Below are positions 55,597 through 63,868 of a stretch of DNA of 64,000 nt, piece by piece (the first letter of the stretch is position 1; every line of letters begins with the position of its first letter). The notes beneath the pieces are model-generated. The model saw only the letters and a program-made list of their open reading frames with translations. It was not told the origin of the DNA and did no database searches. Made by a program: the position numbers and the translations under genes. This stretch comes from Hyphomicrobiales bacterium (GTDB lineage Bacteria; Pseudomonadota; Alphaproteobacteria; Rhizobiales; Rhizobiaceae): contig UBPA01000003.1 of NCBI GenBank assembly GCA_900467185.1, positions 806,001 through 870,000 of the forward strand, written 5' to 3'.

Positions 55597-56196
55597 ATGG
55601 AATTGAACATCCCACCATCCGATGCGGATATCGGCGAGAGACTGCGGTCGCTGCGCCAGCAGCAGGCGACCACGCTCGATGCGCTGGCAGAGCGCGCCGG
55701 CGTCAGCCGCGCCATGATCTCGCGGATCGAGCGGGGCGAAGCCAATCCGACGGCGCAGCTCCTCGCACGGCTCTGCCATGCGCTCGGCACGACGCTGTCG
55801 CGGTTCTTCGCGGACGATGCGCCACGGACAAGCCCTTTGCGGCGGGCCGCCGAGCAGCATGTCTGGCGGGATCCGGAGACCGGCTATATCCGGCGGGCCG
55901 TATCTCCGGAGGCCACGGGGTCGCCGGTCGATATCGTCGATGTCAGCTTTCCCCCGGGCGGACGGGTCGTGTTCGAGCCGCAGGCCTTCGACAACGGTAC
56001 GACGCAGCATCTCTGGCTGCTCGAAGGCCACATGACGATGACGGCGGGCGGGGAGACCTATGATCTCCACCCCGGCGACTGCCTGTTCATGCGGCTCGGC
56101 GAGATGATCGTGTTCTCCAACCCGCATGCGGATCTCGCCCGTTACGCCATCATCCTCCATCGCGGTCATTCGCAAACGCGCAAGGAACGCCCATGA
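55597..56196 (+). CDS. XRE-family regulator with cupin sensor domain
   Basis: A 199-residue regulator: N-terminal Xre helix-turn-helix (about 10-65, TLDALAERAGVSRAMISRIERGE) and a C-terminal cupin (about 110-190, PGDCLFMRLGEMIVFSNPHA). Such regulators (PuuR/SutR-like) sense a small ligand bound in the cupin and control neighbouring genes. The ATG 55597 start is close behind TTGACT and a TATA-like stretch (55562-55579). Its stop overlaps the GNAT gene by ATGA, so the pair is probably a regulator-enzyme unit. Confidence 0.88.
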   Translation: MELNIPPSDADIGERLRSLRQQQATTLDALAERAGVSRAMISRIERGEANPTAQLLARLCHALGTTLSRFFADDAPRTSPLRRAAEQHVWRDPETGYIRRAVSPEATGSPVDIVDVSFPPGGRVVFEPQAFDNGTTQHLWLLEGHMTMTAGGETYDLHPGDCLFMRLGEMIVFSNPHADLARYAIILHRGHSQTRKERP

Positions 56197-56780
56197 ACCC
56201 GGCCGCGATCGAGCATACGCCCGCGATTCGCCGCCTGACCGATGCAGACGCCCGCGCAGCGATCGCCGAACTCTCGGCGATCCTGATCGACTGCATTGCC
56301 GACGGCGCGTCGGTCGGCTTTCTTTCGCCCTTCGGCGATGCGGATGCGGCGAACTACTGGACCGGTGTCGCAGAGGCCATTGCCGCCGGGCAGACCGTCC
56401 TGTTCGCAGCGGAAGCGAACGGTGCGATCCTCGGCACGGTACAGCTCGGCATCGGCCTGCCGCCGAACCAGCCGCACCGCGCCGACCTGAAGAAGCTCCT
56501 CGTCCACCGTCGTGGCCGTGGCCGGGGGCTCGCGCGCCTGCTGATGACGGCCGCCGAACGCGAAGCGCTGGCGCTCGGCCGGCATCTGCTCGTGCTGGAT
56601 ACGGCGACCGGCAGCCCGGCAGAGGCGATCTATGCGCGCCTCGGCTGGAGCCGTGCCGGCGTCATTCCGGACTATGCGCTGTTTCCGGACGGGAGCTTCT
56701 GCAGCACCACGCTTTTCTACAAGTCGCTCGTGCCGTCCGACGGCGCGGCGCGTTCTGTCGAGATCCGATCTCCATCATAA
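56193..56780 (+). CDS. GNAT-family N-acetyltransferase
   Basis: A 195-residue acetyltransferase. The acetyl-CoA motif is KLLVHRRGRGRGLARLLMTAAEREAL near 100-125, and LGRHLLVLDTATGSPAEAIYARLGW is the second part of the fold. Translationally coupled to the XRE-cupin regulator, so the two likely share an inducer or substrate. Acceptor unknown. Confidence 0.87.
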   Translation: MNPAAIEHTPAIRRLTDADARAAIAELSAILIDCIADGASVGFLSPFGDADAANYWTGVAEAIAAGQTVLFAAEANGAILGTVQLGIGLPPNQPHRADLKKLLVHRRGRGRGLARLLMTAAEREALALGRHLLVLDTATGSPAEAIYARLGWSRAGVIPDYALFPDGSFCSTTLFYKSLVPSDGAARSVEIRSPS

Positions 56781-56834
56781 GGCCGTAATCCATGGTATGA
56801 GGAACAGGGAGCAATTTTGGGGACTCTTGATTCG

Positions 56835-57500
56835 ATGATGAAGAAAATCGCCATCGTGGCCGTCTCGGCCATCTACCTTTCCGGCTGCACGACGACCGAC
56901 CCGTATACGGGCGAACAGAAGATGTCGAACACGGCAGGCGGCGCACTGATCGGTGCCGGCCTCGGTGCCGCAACCGGCCTTCTCGTCGGCGGCAGCGCCC
57001 GTGGACGTCGGGATTCCGCGCTGGTCGGCGCCGGCATCGGCGCGCTCGGCGGCGGCCTCATCGGCAACTACATGGACAGCCAGGAAAACGAGCTGCGCGC
57101 GCAGCTGCAGGGCACCGGCGTCTCCGTCACCCGCCAGGGCGACCGCATCATCCTGAACATGCCGTCGAACATCACGTTCGCAACCGACCAGGATCAGGTC
57201 ATGCCCGGCTTCTATTCGACGCTGAATTCGGTGGCGATCGTGCTGCGCAAGTTCAACAAGACGCTCGTCGATGTCGATGGCCACACGGACTCGACCGGCA
57301 GCGCCGGCCACAACCAGGCTTTGTCGGAACGCCGCGCCGCCTCGGTTGCCAACTATCTCGGCAGCCAAGGCGTGGACCAGCGCCGCATGTCGGCCATGGG
57401 CTATGGCGCCGAACGTCCGGTCGCGTCCAACTCCAGCGAAGCCGGCCGCGCCCAGAACCGCCGCGTGGAAATCTCCATCGCGCCGATCAAGGAACAGTAA
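56835..57500 (+). CDS. OmpA-family lipoprotein (YiaD/Pal-like)
   Basis: A 221-residue lipoprotein. The signal peptide ends at LSGC (lipobox near residue 17), then a glycine-rich YMGG/Gly-zipper-like region (about 33-75), and an OmpA domain (about 105-215) with VDGHTDSTGSAGHNQALSERRAASVANYL and the peptidoglycan-binding Asp and Arg (NRRVEI). ATG 56835 fits the signal; earlier starts exist. It anchors outer membrane to peptidoglycan. A terminator follows. Confidence 0.9.
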   Translation: MMKKIAIVAVSAIYLSGCTTTDPYTGEQKMSNTAGGALIGAGLGAATGLLVGGSARGRRDSALVGAGIGALGGGLIGNYMDSQENELRAQLQGTGVSVTRQGDRIILNMPSNITFATDQDQVMPGFYSTLNSVAIVLRKFNKTLVDVDGHTDSTGSAGHNQALSERRAASVANYLGSQGVDQRRMSAMGYGAERPVASNSSEAGRAQNRRVEISIAPIKEQ

Positions 57501-57527
57501 GCGGTATTTCGCTTCGGCAATGATGAG

Positions 57528-57556
57528 AGCCGGCGCCGCAAGGTGCCGGCTTTTCT
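57528..57556 (+). terminator. Terminator after the OmpA-family gene
   Basis: AGCCGGC and GCCGGCT arms with an inner CC/GG pair, followed by TTTCTCG. Confidence 0.8.
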
Positions 57557-57559
57557 CGT

Positions 57560-58612
57560 TCAGCGGGGCGGATAGTCGTGGAGACCGCCGCGGAAATCCT
57601 CGACCCTGTGGCCGTCTCCGGACGGCGCAATGCTCGGGGCTGCAATGACCGCCTTGCCATGACCGCCGGGGATGTCCAGCACGTAGGTCGGCTGGCAGAG
57701 GCCGGAAATCGTGCCGCGCAGGGCGGCGACCAGCGCCTGCCCCTCCTCCACCGACAGGCGAAAATGCGCGGTTCCCGGCGCAAGGTCGGGGTGGTGCAGG
57801 TAATAGGGCTTGATGCGGGTCTCCACGAAGGCGCGCATGAGCGCCGAGAGCGTTTCGACATCGTCGTTCACGCCCTTCAGCAGCACCGTCTGGCTGATCA
57901 TGACGATGCCGGCATCCACCAGCCGGGCGCAGGCGTCGCGCGCCTCTGGCGTCAGCTCGCGCGGATGGTTGGCATGCAGCGCGACATAGACCGTCTTGCC
58001 ACTCGCCTTGAGGGCGGCGATCAGCGCCGCATCGATCCGCGCGGGATCGACGGCGGGAACGCGGCTGTGCAGACGGACGATCTTCACATGGTCGATGGCA
58101 GCGAGTCGCCCCATGATATCGGCGAGCCTGCGGGGCGAGAGCACCAGCGGATCGCCGCCGGTCAGAATGACCTCCCAGATCTCTTTATGGTCTGCGATAT
58201 AGGCAATTGCCGCATCCAGCGCGTCGGCGGCCAGCGTTCCCAGCCCTTCCGGGCCCACCATCTCGCGGCGGAAGCAAAATCGGCAATAGACCGGGCAGAC
58301 ATGTACGGCCTTCAGCAGCACGCGATCCGGATAGCGATGGACGATGCCTTCCACAGGACTGTGGGCGGCATCGCCGATCGGGTCGGCGCGCTCCTCGGGC
58401 CTGTGGTCGAGTTCGGCGATATCGGGCACGAACTGGAGCGCGATCGGATCGCGGGGATCATCGGGATCGATCAGCGCTGCCATCGCGGGGGTCACGGCGA
58501 CGGCATAGCGGCGCGCGACCGCCTCGACATCGCCGGCCTGCTCGCCCAGGAGCCCCGCATCGCGCAGTTGAGAAATGCTTTTCAGCACCATGCCTGTCCT
58601 CGGACCGCTCAT
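57560..58612 (-). CDS. epmB: EF-P beta-lysylation protein EpmB (lysine 2,3-aminomutase)
   Basis: A 350-residue radical SAM enzyme. The cluster motif is HVCPVYCRFCFRRE with Cys106, Cys110 and Cys113; the family CxxxCxxC spacing is kept. LTGGDPLVLSPRRLADI and the C-terminal DIPGGHGK region bind SAM/PLP as in lysine 2,3-aminomutases. It isomerises alpha-lysine to (R)-beta-lysine for EF-P. ATG 58612 overlaps the epmA stop by ATGA. Confidence 0.93.
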   Translation of the reverse strand: MSGPRTGMVLKSISQLRDAGLLGEQAGDVEAVARRYAVAVTPAMAALIDPDDPRDPIALQFVPDIAELDHRPEERADPIGDAAHSPVEGIVHRYPDRVLLKAVHVCPVYCRFCFRREMVGPEGLGTLAADALDAAIAYIADHKEIWEVILTGGDPLVLSPRRLADIMGRLAAIDHVKIVRLHSRVPAVDPARIDAALIAALKASGKTVYVALHANHPRELTPEARDACARLVDAGIVMISQTVLLKGVNDDVETLSALMRAFVETRIKPYYLHHPDLAPGTAHFRLSVEEGQALVAALRGTISGLCQPTYVLDIPGGHGKAVIAAPSIAPSGDGHRVEDFRGGLHDYPPR

Positions 58613-59733
58613 CTTCCCGCTTCCGTGTCTGCCACCGGCGCCCAGAGCACCTGCTCGATCCGGGAGGCATCCGTCGCCAGCATCACGAGACGGTCGAAAC
58701 CGAGCGCGCTGCCGCTCGCTTCCGGCATGATCGAAAGGGCGGCGAGAAAATCCTCGTCCAGCGGATAGCGCTCGCCATAGATGCGGCTCTTCTCCGCCAT
58801 CTCCAGCTCGAACCGCCGCCTTTGCTCGCCGGCATCCGTCAGTTCGCCGAAGGCATTGGCCAACTCGACGCCGCAGGCATAGAGCTCGAACCGCTCCGCC
58901 ACGCGCGCATCTCCAGGCGACGGGCGGGCGAGCGCGGCCTCCGCGACCGGATACTCCATAAGGATCGTCGCCCGGCCGATCCCGAGATGCGGCTCGATTT
59001 TTTCGACCAGAACACGGCTGAAGAGATCGGACCAGCTGTCGTCGCCTGCCATGCGGATGCCGGCGCGGACGACGGCTGCAGCCAGGGCGTCCCGGTCGGT
59101 CGCGCCATCGGGGGCAAGCGTTGCGAGAAGATCGATGCCCGCATATCGGTCAAAGGCGTCCGCCAGCGTCAGACGCTCGGGCGCGAGCGCAGGATCGCAG
59201 ACCCGGCCGCGATGTGCGAGCATCCGCGTTCCCGCAGCCTCCGTCGCGCGCATCAACATCGCGTGGCAGTCGGCCATCAGCGCCTGGTAGGTCTCGCCGG
59301 TGCGATACCATTCGAGCATGGTGAACTCGGGATGGTGCAGGGGTCCGCGCTCGCGATTGCGATAGACCGGCGCGAAGCAGGCGATGCGCTGTTCGCCGGC
59401 CGCCAGCAGCTTCTTGCAGGCGAATTCCGGCGAGGTGTGGAGGTAGAGCGGCGTGCGCGTGCCGTCATGGTCGATCGCGGCGGTCTCGAAGGCATGGAGA
59501 TGGGCTTCGTTGCCGGGCGAGACCTGAAGGGCCGCGGTCTCCACCTCGATGAAATCCTCGCGCGCGAGATAGTCGCGCAGCGCCGCCTTGATCCGGTTGC
59601 GGGCAAGCAGAAACGGGCGGCGATCGGCGTGGACATGCGGTGTCCACCAGGGGGAGGCTGCGGCTGGCGTCATGGCAGGGTCCGTCTGCGGTTCGGTGTC
59701 GGGCATCGCTCGCGGGTGCGATCCGCCCTTCAT
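58609..59733 (-). CDS. epmA: EF-P-(R)-beta-lysine ligase EpmA
   Basis: A protein of up to 374 residues related to the class II lysyl-tRNA synthetase core without the anticodon domain. [38 protein letters not shown] and [19 protein letters not shown] are the class II motifs 1-3 region. It loads (R)-beta-lysine on a Lys of EF-P. Start ATG 59733 is used; 59706 and 59673 are alternatives. Divergent from efp. Confidence 0.93.
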   Translation of the reverse strand: MKGGSHPRAMPDTEPQTDPAMTPAAASPWWTPHVHADRRPFLLARNRIKAALRDYLAREDFIEVETAALQVSPGNEAHLHAFETAAIDHDGTRTPLYLHTSPEFACKKLLAAGEQRIACFAPVYRNRERGPLHHPEFTMLEWYRTGETYQALMADCHAMLMRATEAAGTRMLAHRGRVCDPALAPERLTLADAFDRYAGIDLLATLAPDGATDRDALAAAVVRAGIRMAGDDSWSDLFSRVLVEKIEPHLGIGRATILMEYPVAEAALARPSPGDARVAERFELYACGVELANAFGELTDAGEQRRRFELEMAEKSRIYGERYPLDEDFLAALSIMPEASGSALGFDRLVMLATDASRIEQVLWAPVADTEAGR

Positions 59734-59884
59734 GGATCAGGCATTCCTGTGCCGCTTACGCGGCCCGCACTGGCTATTTGCCCTGATATGCGCTAGGTGC
59801 GGCCCAAATCCGGTTTTACCCGCATCGCAGATGGGCAGATTTCAACGCTCTACGATGCATCTTTATCAGTTACAAGGAAGACTT

Positions 59885-60454
59885 ATGGTCAAGGTGATCG
59901 CCTCCTCCGTTCGCAAGGGCAACGTGCTCGACGTCGACGGCAAGCTTTACGTCGTTCTCACGGCCGCCAACTTCCACCCCGGCAAGGGCACGCCGGTAAC
60001 GCAGGTGGACATGCGCCGGATCTCCGACGGCGTGAAGGTTTCCGAGCGCTACCGCACGACCGAGCAGGTCGAGCGCGCCTATGTCGAGGACAGTGACCAC
60101 ACCTTCCTCTATGAAGACGGCGAAGGCTTCCACTTCATGAATCCGGCAAGCTACGACCAGCTGGTGATGACGGCCGACGACATCGGCGACCAGAAGGTCT
60201 TCCTGCAGGACGGCATGACCGTGACGCTGTCGATCCACGAGGGTCTCGCCATTGCAATCCAGCTGCCGCGCCACGTGACGCTCGAAATCGTCGAGACCGA
60301 GCCGGTTACCAAGGGCCAGACGGCGTCGTCGTCCTACAAGCCCGCCATCCTGTCGAACGGCGTCCGCACGCTCGTTCCCCCGCATATCGTCGCAAACACC
60401 CGCGTCGTCATCGCGACCGAAGACAATTCCTATGTCGAGCGCGCGAAGGACTGA
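59885..60454 (+). CDS. efp: Elongation factor P
   Basis: A 189-residue protein that helps ribosomes at polyproline stretches. Lys34 in HPGKGTP is the modification site, matching the E. coli EF-P Lys34 lysylated by EpmA. Domains II and III contain [20 protein letters not shown] and [20 protein letters not shown]. It lies divergent from epmA-epmB, so substrate and modification enzymes are together. A strong terminator follows. Confidence 0.96.
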   Translation: MVKVIASSVRKGNVLDVDGKLYVVLTAANFHPGKGTPVTQVDMRRISDGVKVSERYRTTEQVERAYVEDSDHTFLYEDGEGFHFMNPASYDQLVMTADDIGDQKVFLQDGMTVTLSIHEGLAIAIQLPRHVTLEIVETEPVTKGQTASSSYKPAILSNGVRTLVPPHIVANTRVVIATEDNSYVERAKD

Positions 60455-60476
60455 TCATCCCCCACACGCACAATCG

Positions 60477-60509
60477 AAAAAGGGCGCCGATGTGATTGGC
60501 GCCCTTTTT
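60477..60509 (+). terminator. Strong terminator after efp
   Basis: AGGGCGCC and GGCGCCCT arms, nine-base loop, flanked by AAAA and TTTTT. Also downstream of the convergent 109-residue gene. Confidence 0.9.
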
Positions 60510-60532
60510 GCATTTTCGATCGACAACGAATG

Positions 60533-60862
60533 TCAGTGCTTCAACTCGGGATAGGCCTCGTCCACATCGGATGCGTCGCTCCGCGTGTCGTCGTATCCTT
60601 CGAGCGTCACCGACAGGGCATCGCTCACATCCAGCCCGCCTTCGCGACGGACGGGAATGCGGTCGCCATTGGCACGCACGAGTGTCGCCTCACCCTTGAA
60701 GCCCTGGTTGAGCAGCCAGTCGCGCGGAGCGTTGAGGCGGATGCGCACCTGACGCGAATCGTCTTCTTCCCGGGCGACGACAAGTTCGTACGTCACGGGC
60801 GCCGTCTGCCCGTTGATTTCCAGCTTGCCCTGACCGTTGCCTTCGGCAGCGAATGTCAGCAT
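60533..60862 (-). CDS. Hypothetical protein, 109 aa
   Basis: A soluble acidic protein with AGGAG before ATG 60862. Regular alternation of beta-prone segments (GKLEINGQTAPVTYELVVAR, RQVRIRLNAPRDWLLNQGF) suggests a small beta-domain of unknown function. No named family recognised. It lies between the efp terminator and the GlsB-type gene. Confidence 0.66.
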   Translation of the reverse strand: MLTFAAEGNGQGKLEINGQTAPVTYELVVAREEDDSRQVRIRLNAPRDWLLNQGFKGEATLVRANGDRIPVRREGGLDVSDALSVTLEGYDDTRSDASDVDEAYPELKH

Positions 60863-60905
60863 GTTGATCTCCTAGAAACGTTCGCGCTCGGATGCTGCAG
60901 ACCGC

Positions 60906-61160
60906 TTAGCGGCGCACCATACGCCCGATGGCGATGAGGATGCAGGCACCGATGAAACCGGTGATGAGGTAAGCGATCCAGCCTGCACCCAGCGATACGC
61001 CGATGGCTGCGAGGATTGCATTGAGGACGACGGCACCGATGATGCCGAGGATGATGTTCATGAACACGCCCATATTGGACTTCATGAACTGTTCTGCGAG
61101 CCAGCCTGCAAAGCCGCCGATGATGATAGCTGCGAGCCAGCCTACGCCGTTAACGTCCAT
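60906..61160 (-). CDS. GlsB/YeaQ/YmgE-family stress membrane protein
   Basis: An 84-residue protein with three hydrophobic segments, including WLAAIIIGGFAGWLAEQF, GVFMNIILGIIGAVVLN and AYLITGFIGACILIAIG, the pattern of the transglycosylase-associated YeaQ/GlsB family linked to general stress responses. ATG 61160 is preferred because CACGGAG lies at ideal spacing; the ATG at 61166 is too near that site. About 230 bases of intergenic space separate it from mbfA on the other strand. Confidence 0.88.
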   Translation of the reverse strand: MDVNGVGWLAAIIIGGFAGWLAEQFMKSNMGVFMNIILGIIGAVVLNAILAAIGVSLGAGWIAYLITGFIGACILIAIGRMVRR

Positions 61161-61362
61161 TGTCATTCTCCGTGGGTTCAATGATTTCGAATTGCTGAAG
61201 TGAACGTGGAGCGTGTGGTTTTGTTCCCGCGCCGTCGTGCGGGTTCGGCGTCGTCTCTGCGCAACGAGGGAATGGCGCGCCGTCCCGTCGTCTCGGACCG
61301 ACGCCAGGGTTTGGGAACCGACCGCGCGTTTTCGGCCTTGATCTTGTCGCCAAAGGGTCTAG

Positions 61363-61379
61363 TTTAGAATTATTCTAAA
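61363..61379 (+). promoter_or_regulatory. Irr-type palindrome (ICE box) in front of mbfA
   Basis: TTTAGAAT-T-ATTCTAAA is a perfect inverted repeat (8-bp arms, one central base) ending 13 bases before the mbfA start. It matches the iron control element recognised by Irr in alphaproteobacteria, and mbfA is a known Irr target in Agrobacterium and Bradyrhizobium. Overlapping the start region, it would repress mbfA under low iron. Confidence 0.8.
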
Positions 61380-61392
61380 TTCAGGACCGATC

Positions 61393-62376
61393 ATGCTGAC
61401 GAGCTTCTTTTCCCGTTCCCGCCGCGCTTTCGACAGTTTGAGCGAGCAGGAAATTCTGGCGCTTGCGATCTCTTCGGAAGAAGACGATGCGCGGATCTAT
61501 CTCGCCTATGCCGATCAATTGCGCGCCGCCTATCCCGCCTCCGCGAAGGTGTTCGAGGACATGGCGGCGGTCGAGCATACGCACCGCAATATGCTGATCG
61601 ACATGCATCGCCGCCGGTTCGGCGAGCGGATCCCGCTGATCCGCCGCGAGCATGTCAGCGGCTTCATCCGCCAGAAGCCCGATTGGCTGCAGCGCAACCT
61701 GACGCTCGACCGGATGCGCCACGAAGCCGAAACCATGGAGCGGCAGGCGCAGAACTTCTATCATGAAGCGGCCAAGCGCACCGGGGATGCCGAGACGCGA
61801 AAGCTGCTCGGCGATCTCGCACTGGCCGAAGAAGGTCACGAGGACATCGCCCGGATGCTCGGCGCGCGGCACGCCCCCGACGACGTCAAGGCCTCGGAAG
61901 ACGACACGGCGCGGCGGCAGTTCGTGCTGACCTATGTCCAGCCGGGGCTCGCGGGCCTGATGGACGGGTCGGTCTCGACGCTGGCGCCGATCTTCGCCGC
62001 CGCCTTTGCGACGCAGGATACCTGGCAGACCTTTCTCGTCGGCCTGTCGGCCTCCGTCGGCGCTGGCATTTCCATGGGCTTTACGGAGGCGGCGCATGAC
62101 GACGGCAAGATTTCCGGGCGCGGGTCGCCGCTGAAACGCGGCCTTGCCTGCGGCATCATGACCGCCGTCGGCGGCCTCGGCCACGCTTTGCCCTATCTCA
62201 TCCCGGATTTCTGGACCGCAACGACGCTCGCCGTCGCCGTCGTCTTCATCGAACTCTGGGCCATCGCCTTCATCCAGAACCGCTTCATGGAAACGCCGCT
62301 TCTGCGCGCGGCCTTTCAGGTGGTGCTGGGCGGCGGGCTGGTGCTGGGGGCGGGCATTCTGATCGGAAACAGTTGA
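61393..62376 (+). CDS. mbfA: Membrane-bound ferritin-like protein MbfA
   Basis: A 327-residue protein: an N-terminal ferritin-like four-helix domain with di-iron residues (SEEDDARIYLAYA, EDMAAVEHTHRNML, MRHEAETMERQAQNFYHEA, ALAEEGHEDIARML) and a C-terminal membrane domain of the VIT1/CCC1 type (about 175-325, with GAGISMGFTEAAHDDG and GIMTAVGGLGHALPYL). MbfA exports iron and protects against peroxide in rhizobia. The start ATG 61393 with AGGA in front lies directly after the Irr box. A convergent hairpin terminator overlaps its stop. Confidence 0.92.
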   Translation: MLTSFFSRSRRAFDSLSEQEILALAISSEEDDARIYLAYADQLRAAYPASAKVFEDMAAVEHTHRNMLIDMHRRRFGERIPLIRREHVSGFIRQKPDWLQRNLTLDRMRHEAETMERQAQNFYHEAAKRTGDAETRKLLGDLALAEEGHEDIARMLGARHAPDDVKASEDDTARRQFVLTYVQPGLAGLMDGSVSTLAPIFAAAFATQDTWQTFLVGLSASVGAGISMGFTEAAHDDGKISGRGSPLKRGLACGIMTAVGGLGHALPYLIPDFWTATTLAVAVVFIELWAIAFIQNRFMETPLLRAAFQVVLGGGLVLGAGILIGNS

Positions 62377-62394
62377 GGCGCCATCAGGCGCCTC
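62375..62394. terminator. Bidirectional terminator between mbfA and the VOC gene
   Basis: Perfect GAGGCGCC/GGCGCCTC arms with loop ATCA fill the whole gap between the two convergent stop codons. T-rich flanks (TCTCATTCCTT on the plus side) make it plausible for mbfA; for the opposite strand the flank is weaker. Confidence 0.75.
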
Positions 62395-62787
62395 TCATTC
62401 CTTGCAGACGGCTTCGATGCGGTGACCATCGAGGTCGATCACAAATGCCGCGTAGTAGGTTGGCCCATAATCGGCGCGGATGCCAGGAGCACCATTGTCT
62501 TTGCCGCCAAGCGCAAGGGCGGCGGTATAAAACCGGTCGACGGCCGCATGGGTCGAGGCATGAAAGGCAACGTGGAAGCCGGAGCCCGGCGCACAGTCCT
62601 TTCCCGGTCGCAGCTTCAGACAAAGCTTGTCGCCACCGCCTGGAAGGCCGTAACCGATAGCTTGGTCTTCGCTACCCTGCTCAAGATCCTCCCAGACCCG
62701 CGCATAGCCAAGCGGCGTCAGGCACCCGTCATAAAACCGTCCCGCGGTCTCGATGTCAGACACACCGAGCGACAGGTGATGGATCAT
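62395..62787 (-). CDS. VOC-superfamily protein (glyoxalase-like)
   Basis: A 130-residue single-domain vicinal oxygen chelate protein. MIHHLSLGVSDIETAGRFYD opens the fold and IDLDGHRIEAVCKE closes it, with His and Glu positions for a metal. Many such proteins are of unknown function; a glyoxalase or lyase activity cannot be assigned. ATG 62787 overlaps the transglutaminase-like gene by ATGA. Confidence 0.83.
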   Translation of the reverse strand: MIHHLSLGVSDIETAGRFYDGCLTPLGYARVWEDLEQGSEDQAIGYGLPGGGDKLCLKLRPGKDCAPGSGFHVAFHASTHAAVDRFYTAALALGGKDNGAPGIRADYGPTYYAAFVIDLDGHRIEAVCKE

Positions 62788-63404
62788 CGCCCGACCGAGC
62801 CCACGACGATTTCAGCACCGTTTTCGATGGTGACCCAGCGGCCCGTGTTGAACGAGGCCTGACGCTTGAGGAAGCGGTAGGGGGTCTTGGTCCAGAGCTT
62901 CACGTCGTCGTCGAGATTGTCGAGGACGAAGTCGCCCTGGGCGGTGCGCACGGTCAGGACCGCGTGGCCTTCGCCGTCCGGCTTGCGCACGACGGTGATC
63001 AGCACGTCGGCCGGCGAGAAGCCCTTTTCCATAAGACGCTTGCGCTTGAGAAGAACGTAGTCCTCGCAGTCGCCGGCGGTTTCCGGATAGGCCCAGACCT
63101 CGTCCCGGCCGTATAGCTCGAGATCGGTCATCGGCGTGATCTCGTGATTGGTTTCGGCGTTGACGGAACGGATGACGGACCAGCCATAGGCGGTGACGCG
63201 AGGTGCGGGCGTCGAGCGGGTGCGGATGTCGCATTCGGCGGCATGCGTCTTGCAGAATTCGTAATGGCCGATGGGCTGGGACGTGATGGCGCCCGTCTGC
63301 ATGGACAGTGCGGTCGCCGAGGGCGCCGGTACGGCGGCACCTGCCGATACGAGAAGGCTCGCGAGCGCGAAGACCATTCCCTTGAGCCCCGTCATCTGTG
63401 CCAT
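62784..63404 (-). CDS. Exported transglutaminase-like cysteine peptidase (BTLCP)
   Basis: A 206-residue exported protein with signal peptide through about residue 30. Catalytic Cys, His and Asp are in TAGDCEDYVLLKRKRL, GEGHAVLTVRT and FVLDNLDDDV, the pattern of the bacterial transglutaminase-like cysteine proteinase family (DUF920); members include LapG, which releases adhesins. ATG 63404 has AGGGG at good spacing; ATG 63410 is the alternative. It overlaps the VOC gene and has a CtrA-type site 120 bases upstream. Confidence 0.87.
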   Translation of the reverse strand: MAQMTGLKGMVFALASLLVSAGAAVPAPSATALSMQTGAITSQPIGHYEFCKTHAAECDIRTRSTPAPRVTAYGWSVIRSVNAETNHEITPMTDLELYGRDEVWAYPETAGDCEDYVLLKRKRLMEKGFSPADVLITVVRKPDGEGHAVLTVRTAQGDFVLDNLDDDVKLWTKTPYRFLKRQASFNTGRWVTIENGAEIVVGSVGR

Positions 63405-63524
63405 GCACATCCCCTGTGGCGCAGGGATGCCTTCGCCGCAAAGCATGCGACGTCCGGTCCCCGCTCGAAAAATGACAACAACGCCGGTTTCGCGTCTTGA
63501 AGGCTGCGCGCACCGCTCTAATCG

Positions 63525-63540
63525 TTAACAGAAAGTTAAC
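63525..63540. promoter_or_regulatory. CtrA-type binding site
   Basis: TTAA-CAGAAAG-TTAAC, an exact match to TTAA-N7-TTAAC, the binding consensus of the cell-cycle regulator CtrA in alphaproteobacteria. With the flanking G it is symmetric (GTTAAC on both sides). It lies 121 bases upstream of the BTLCP start on the opposite strand. Confidence 0.7.
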
Positions 63541-63748
63541 AGCCTCCTTCCCCCTGCGTCAATCTGAAGATTTGGGGATCGATTCATATGGTTAAAATTG
63601 GAGGCAATTCGGCATCACCTCGTCCATGCCGTTGAAATAACACCTCTTTTTGAGGGATTAAGTTCTTATTGGGAAAGGTTAACACCGCCTTCCCGCGGTT
63701 TTTCGGGCATTTGCCGGTTTCGAGTGCGCTGCACTGCGTCATTTTCGA

Positions 63749-63788
63749 CCGTCATGATTCCGTAAACAAACCGACGCCTGACTGTCAT
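63749..63788 (+). promoter_or_regulatory. PHO-box-like array upstream of ugpB
   Basis: Four heptamers at an exact 11-bp period: CCGTCAT (63749), CCGTAAA (63760), CCGACGC (63771) and CTGTCAT (63782, perfect). The outer two match the PhoB consensus well, the inner two poorly. ugpB is a classic phosphate-starvation gene. Confidence 0.5.
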
Positions 63789-63868
63789 GCCCGGCTGCTA
63801 GCAGCGGCGAGGATTTATCCGAGGCCTCGAGCCCGGATAGGCCTTCACGTCCCTGCAAGAGGCACAAA

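Larger units (their letters stand above)
63405..63868. other. 464-bp divergent region between the BTLCP gene and ugpB
   Basis: Relatively AT-rich. Contains the CtrA-type site (63525-63540), the PHO-box-like array (63749-63788) and a 12-bp palindrome GCTGCTAGCAGC (63794-63805) listed or noted elsewhere. A 15-codon frame after ATG 63587 looks like chance. No other gene seen. Confidence 0.6.

Noticed and set aside
63524-63542. Repeated GTTAACAG as a possible short CRISPR-like or insertion footprint
   Set aside because: Only two copies separated by three bases; spacing matches a CtrA site instead.
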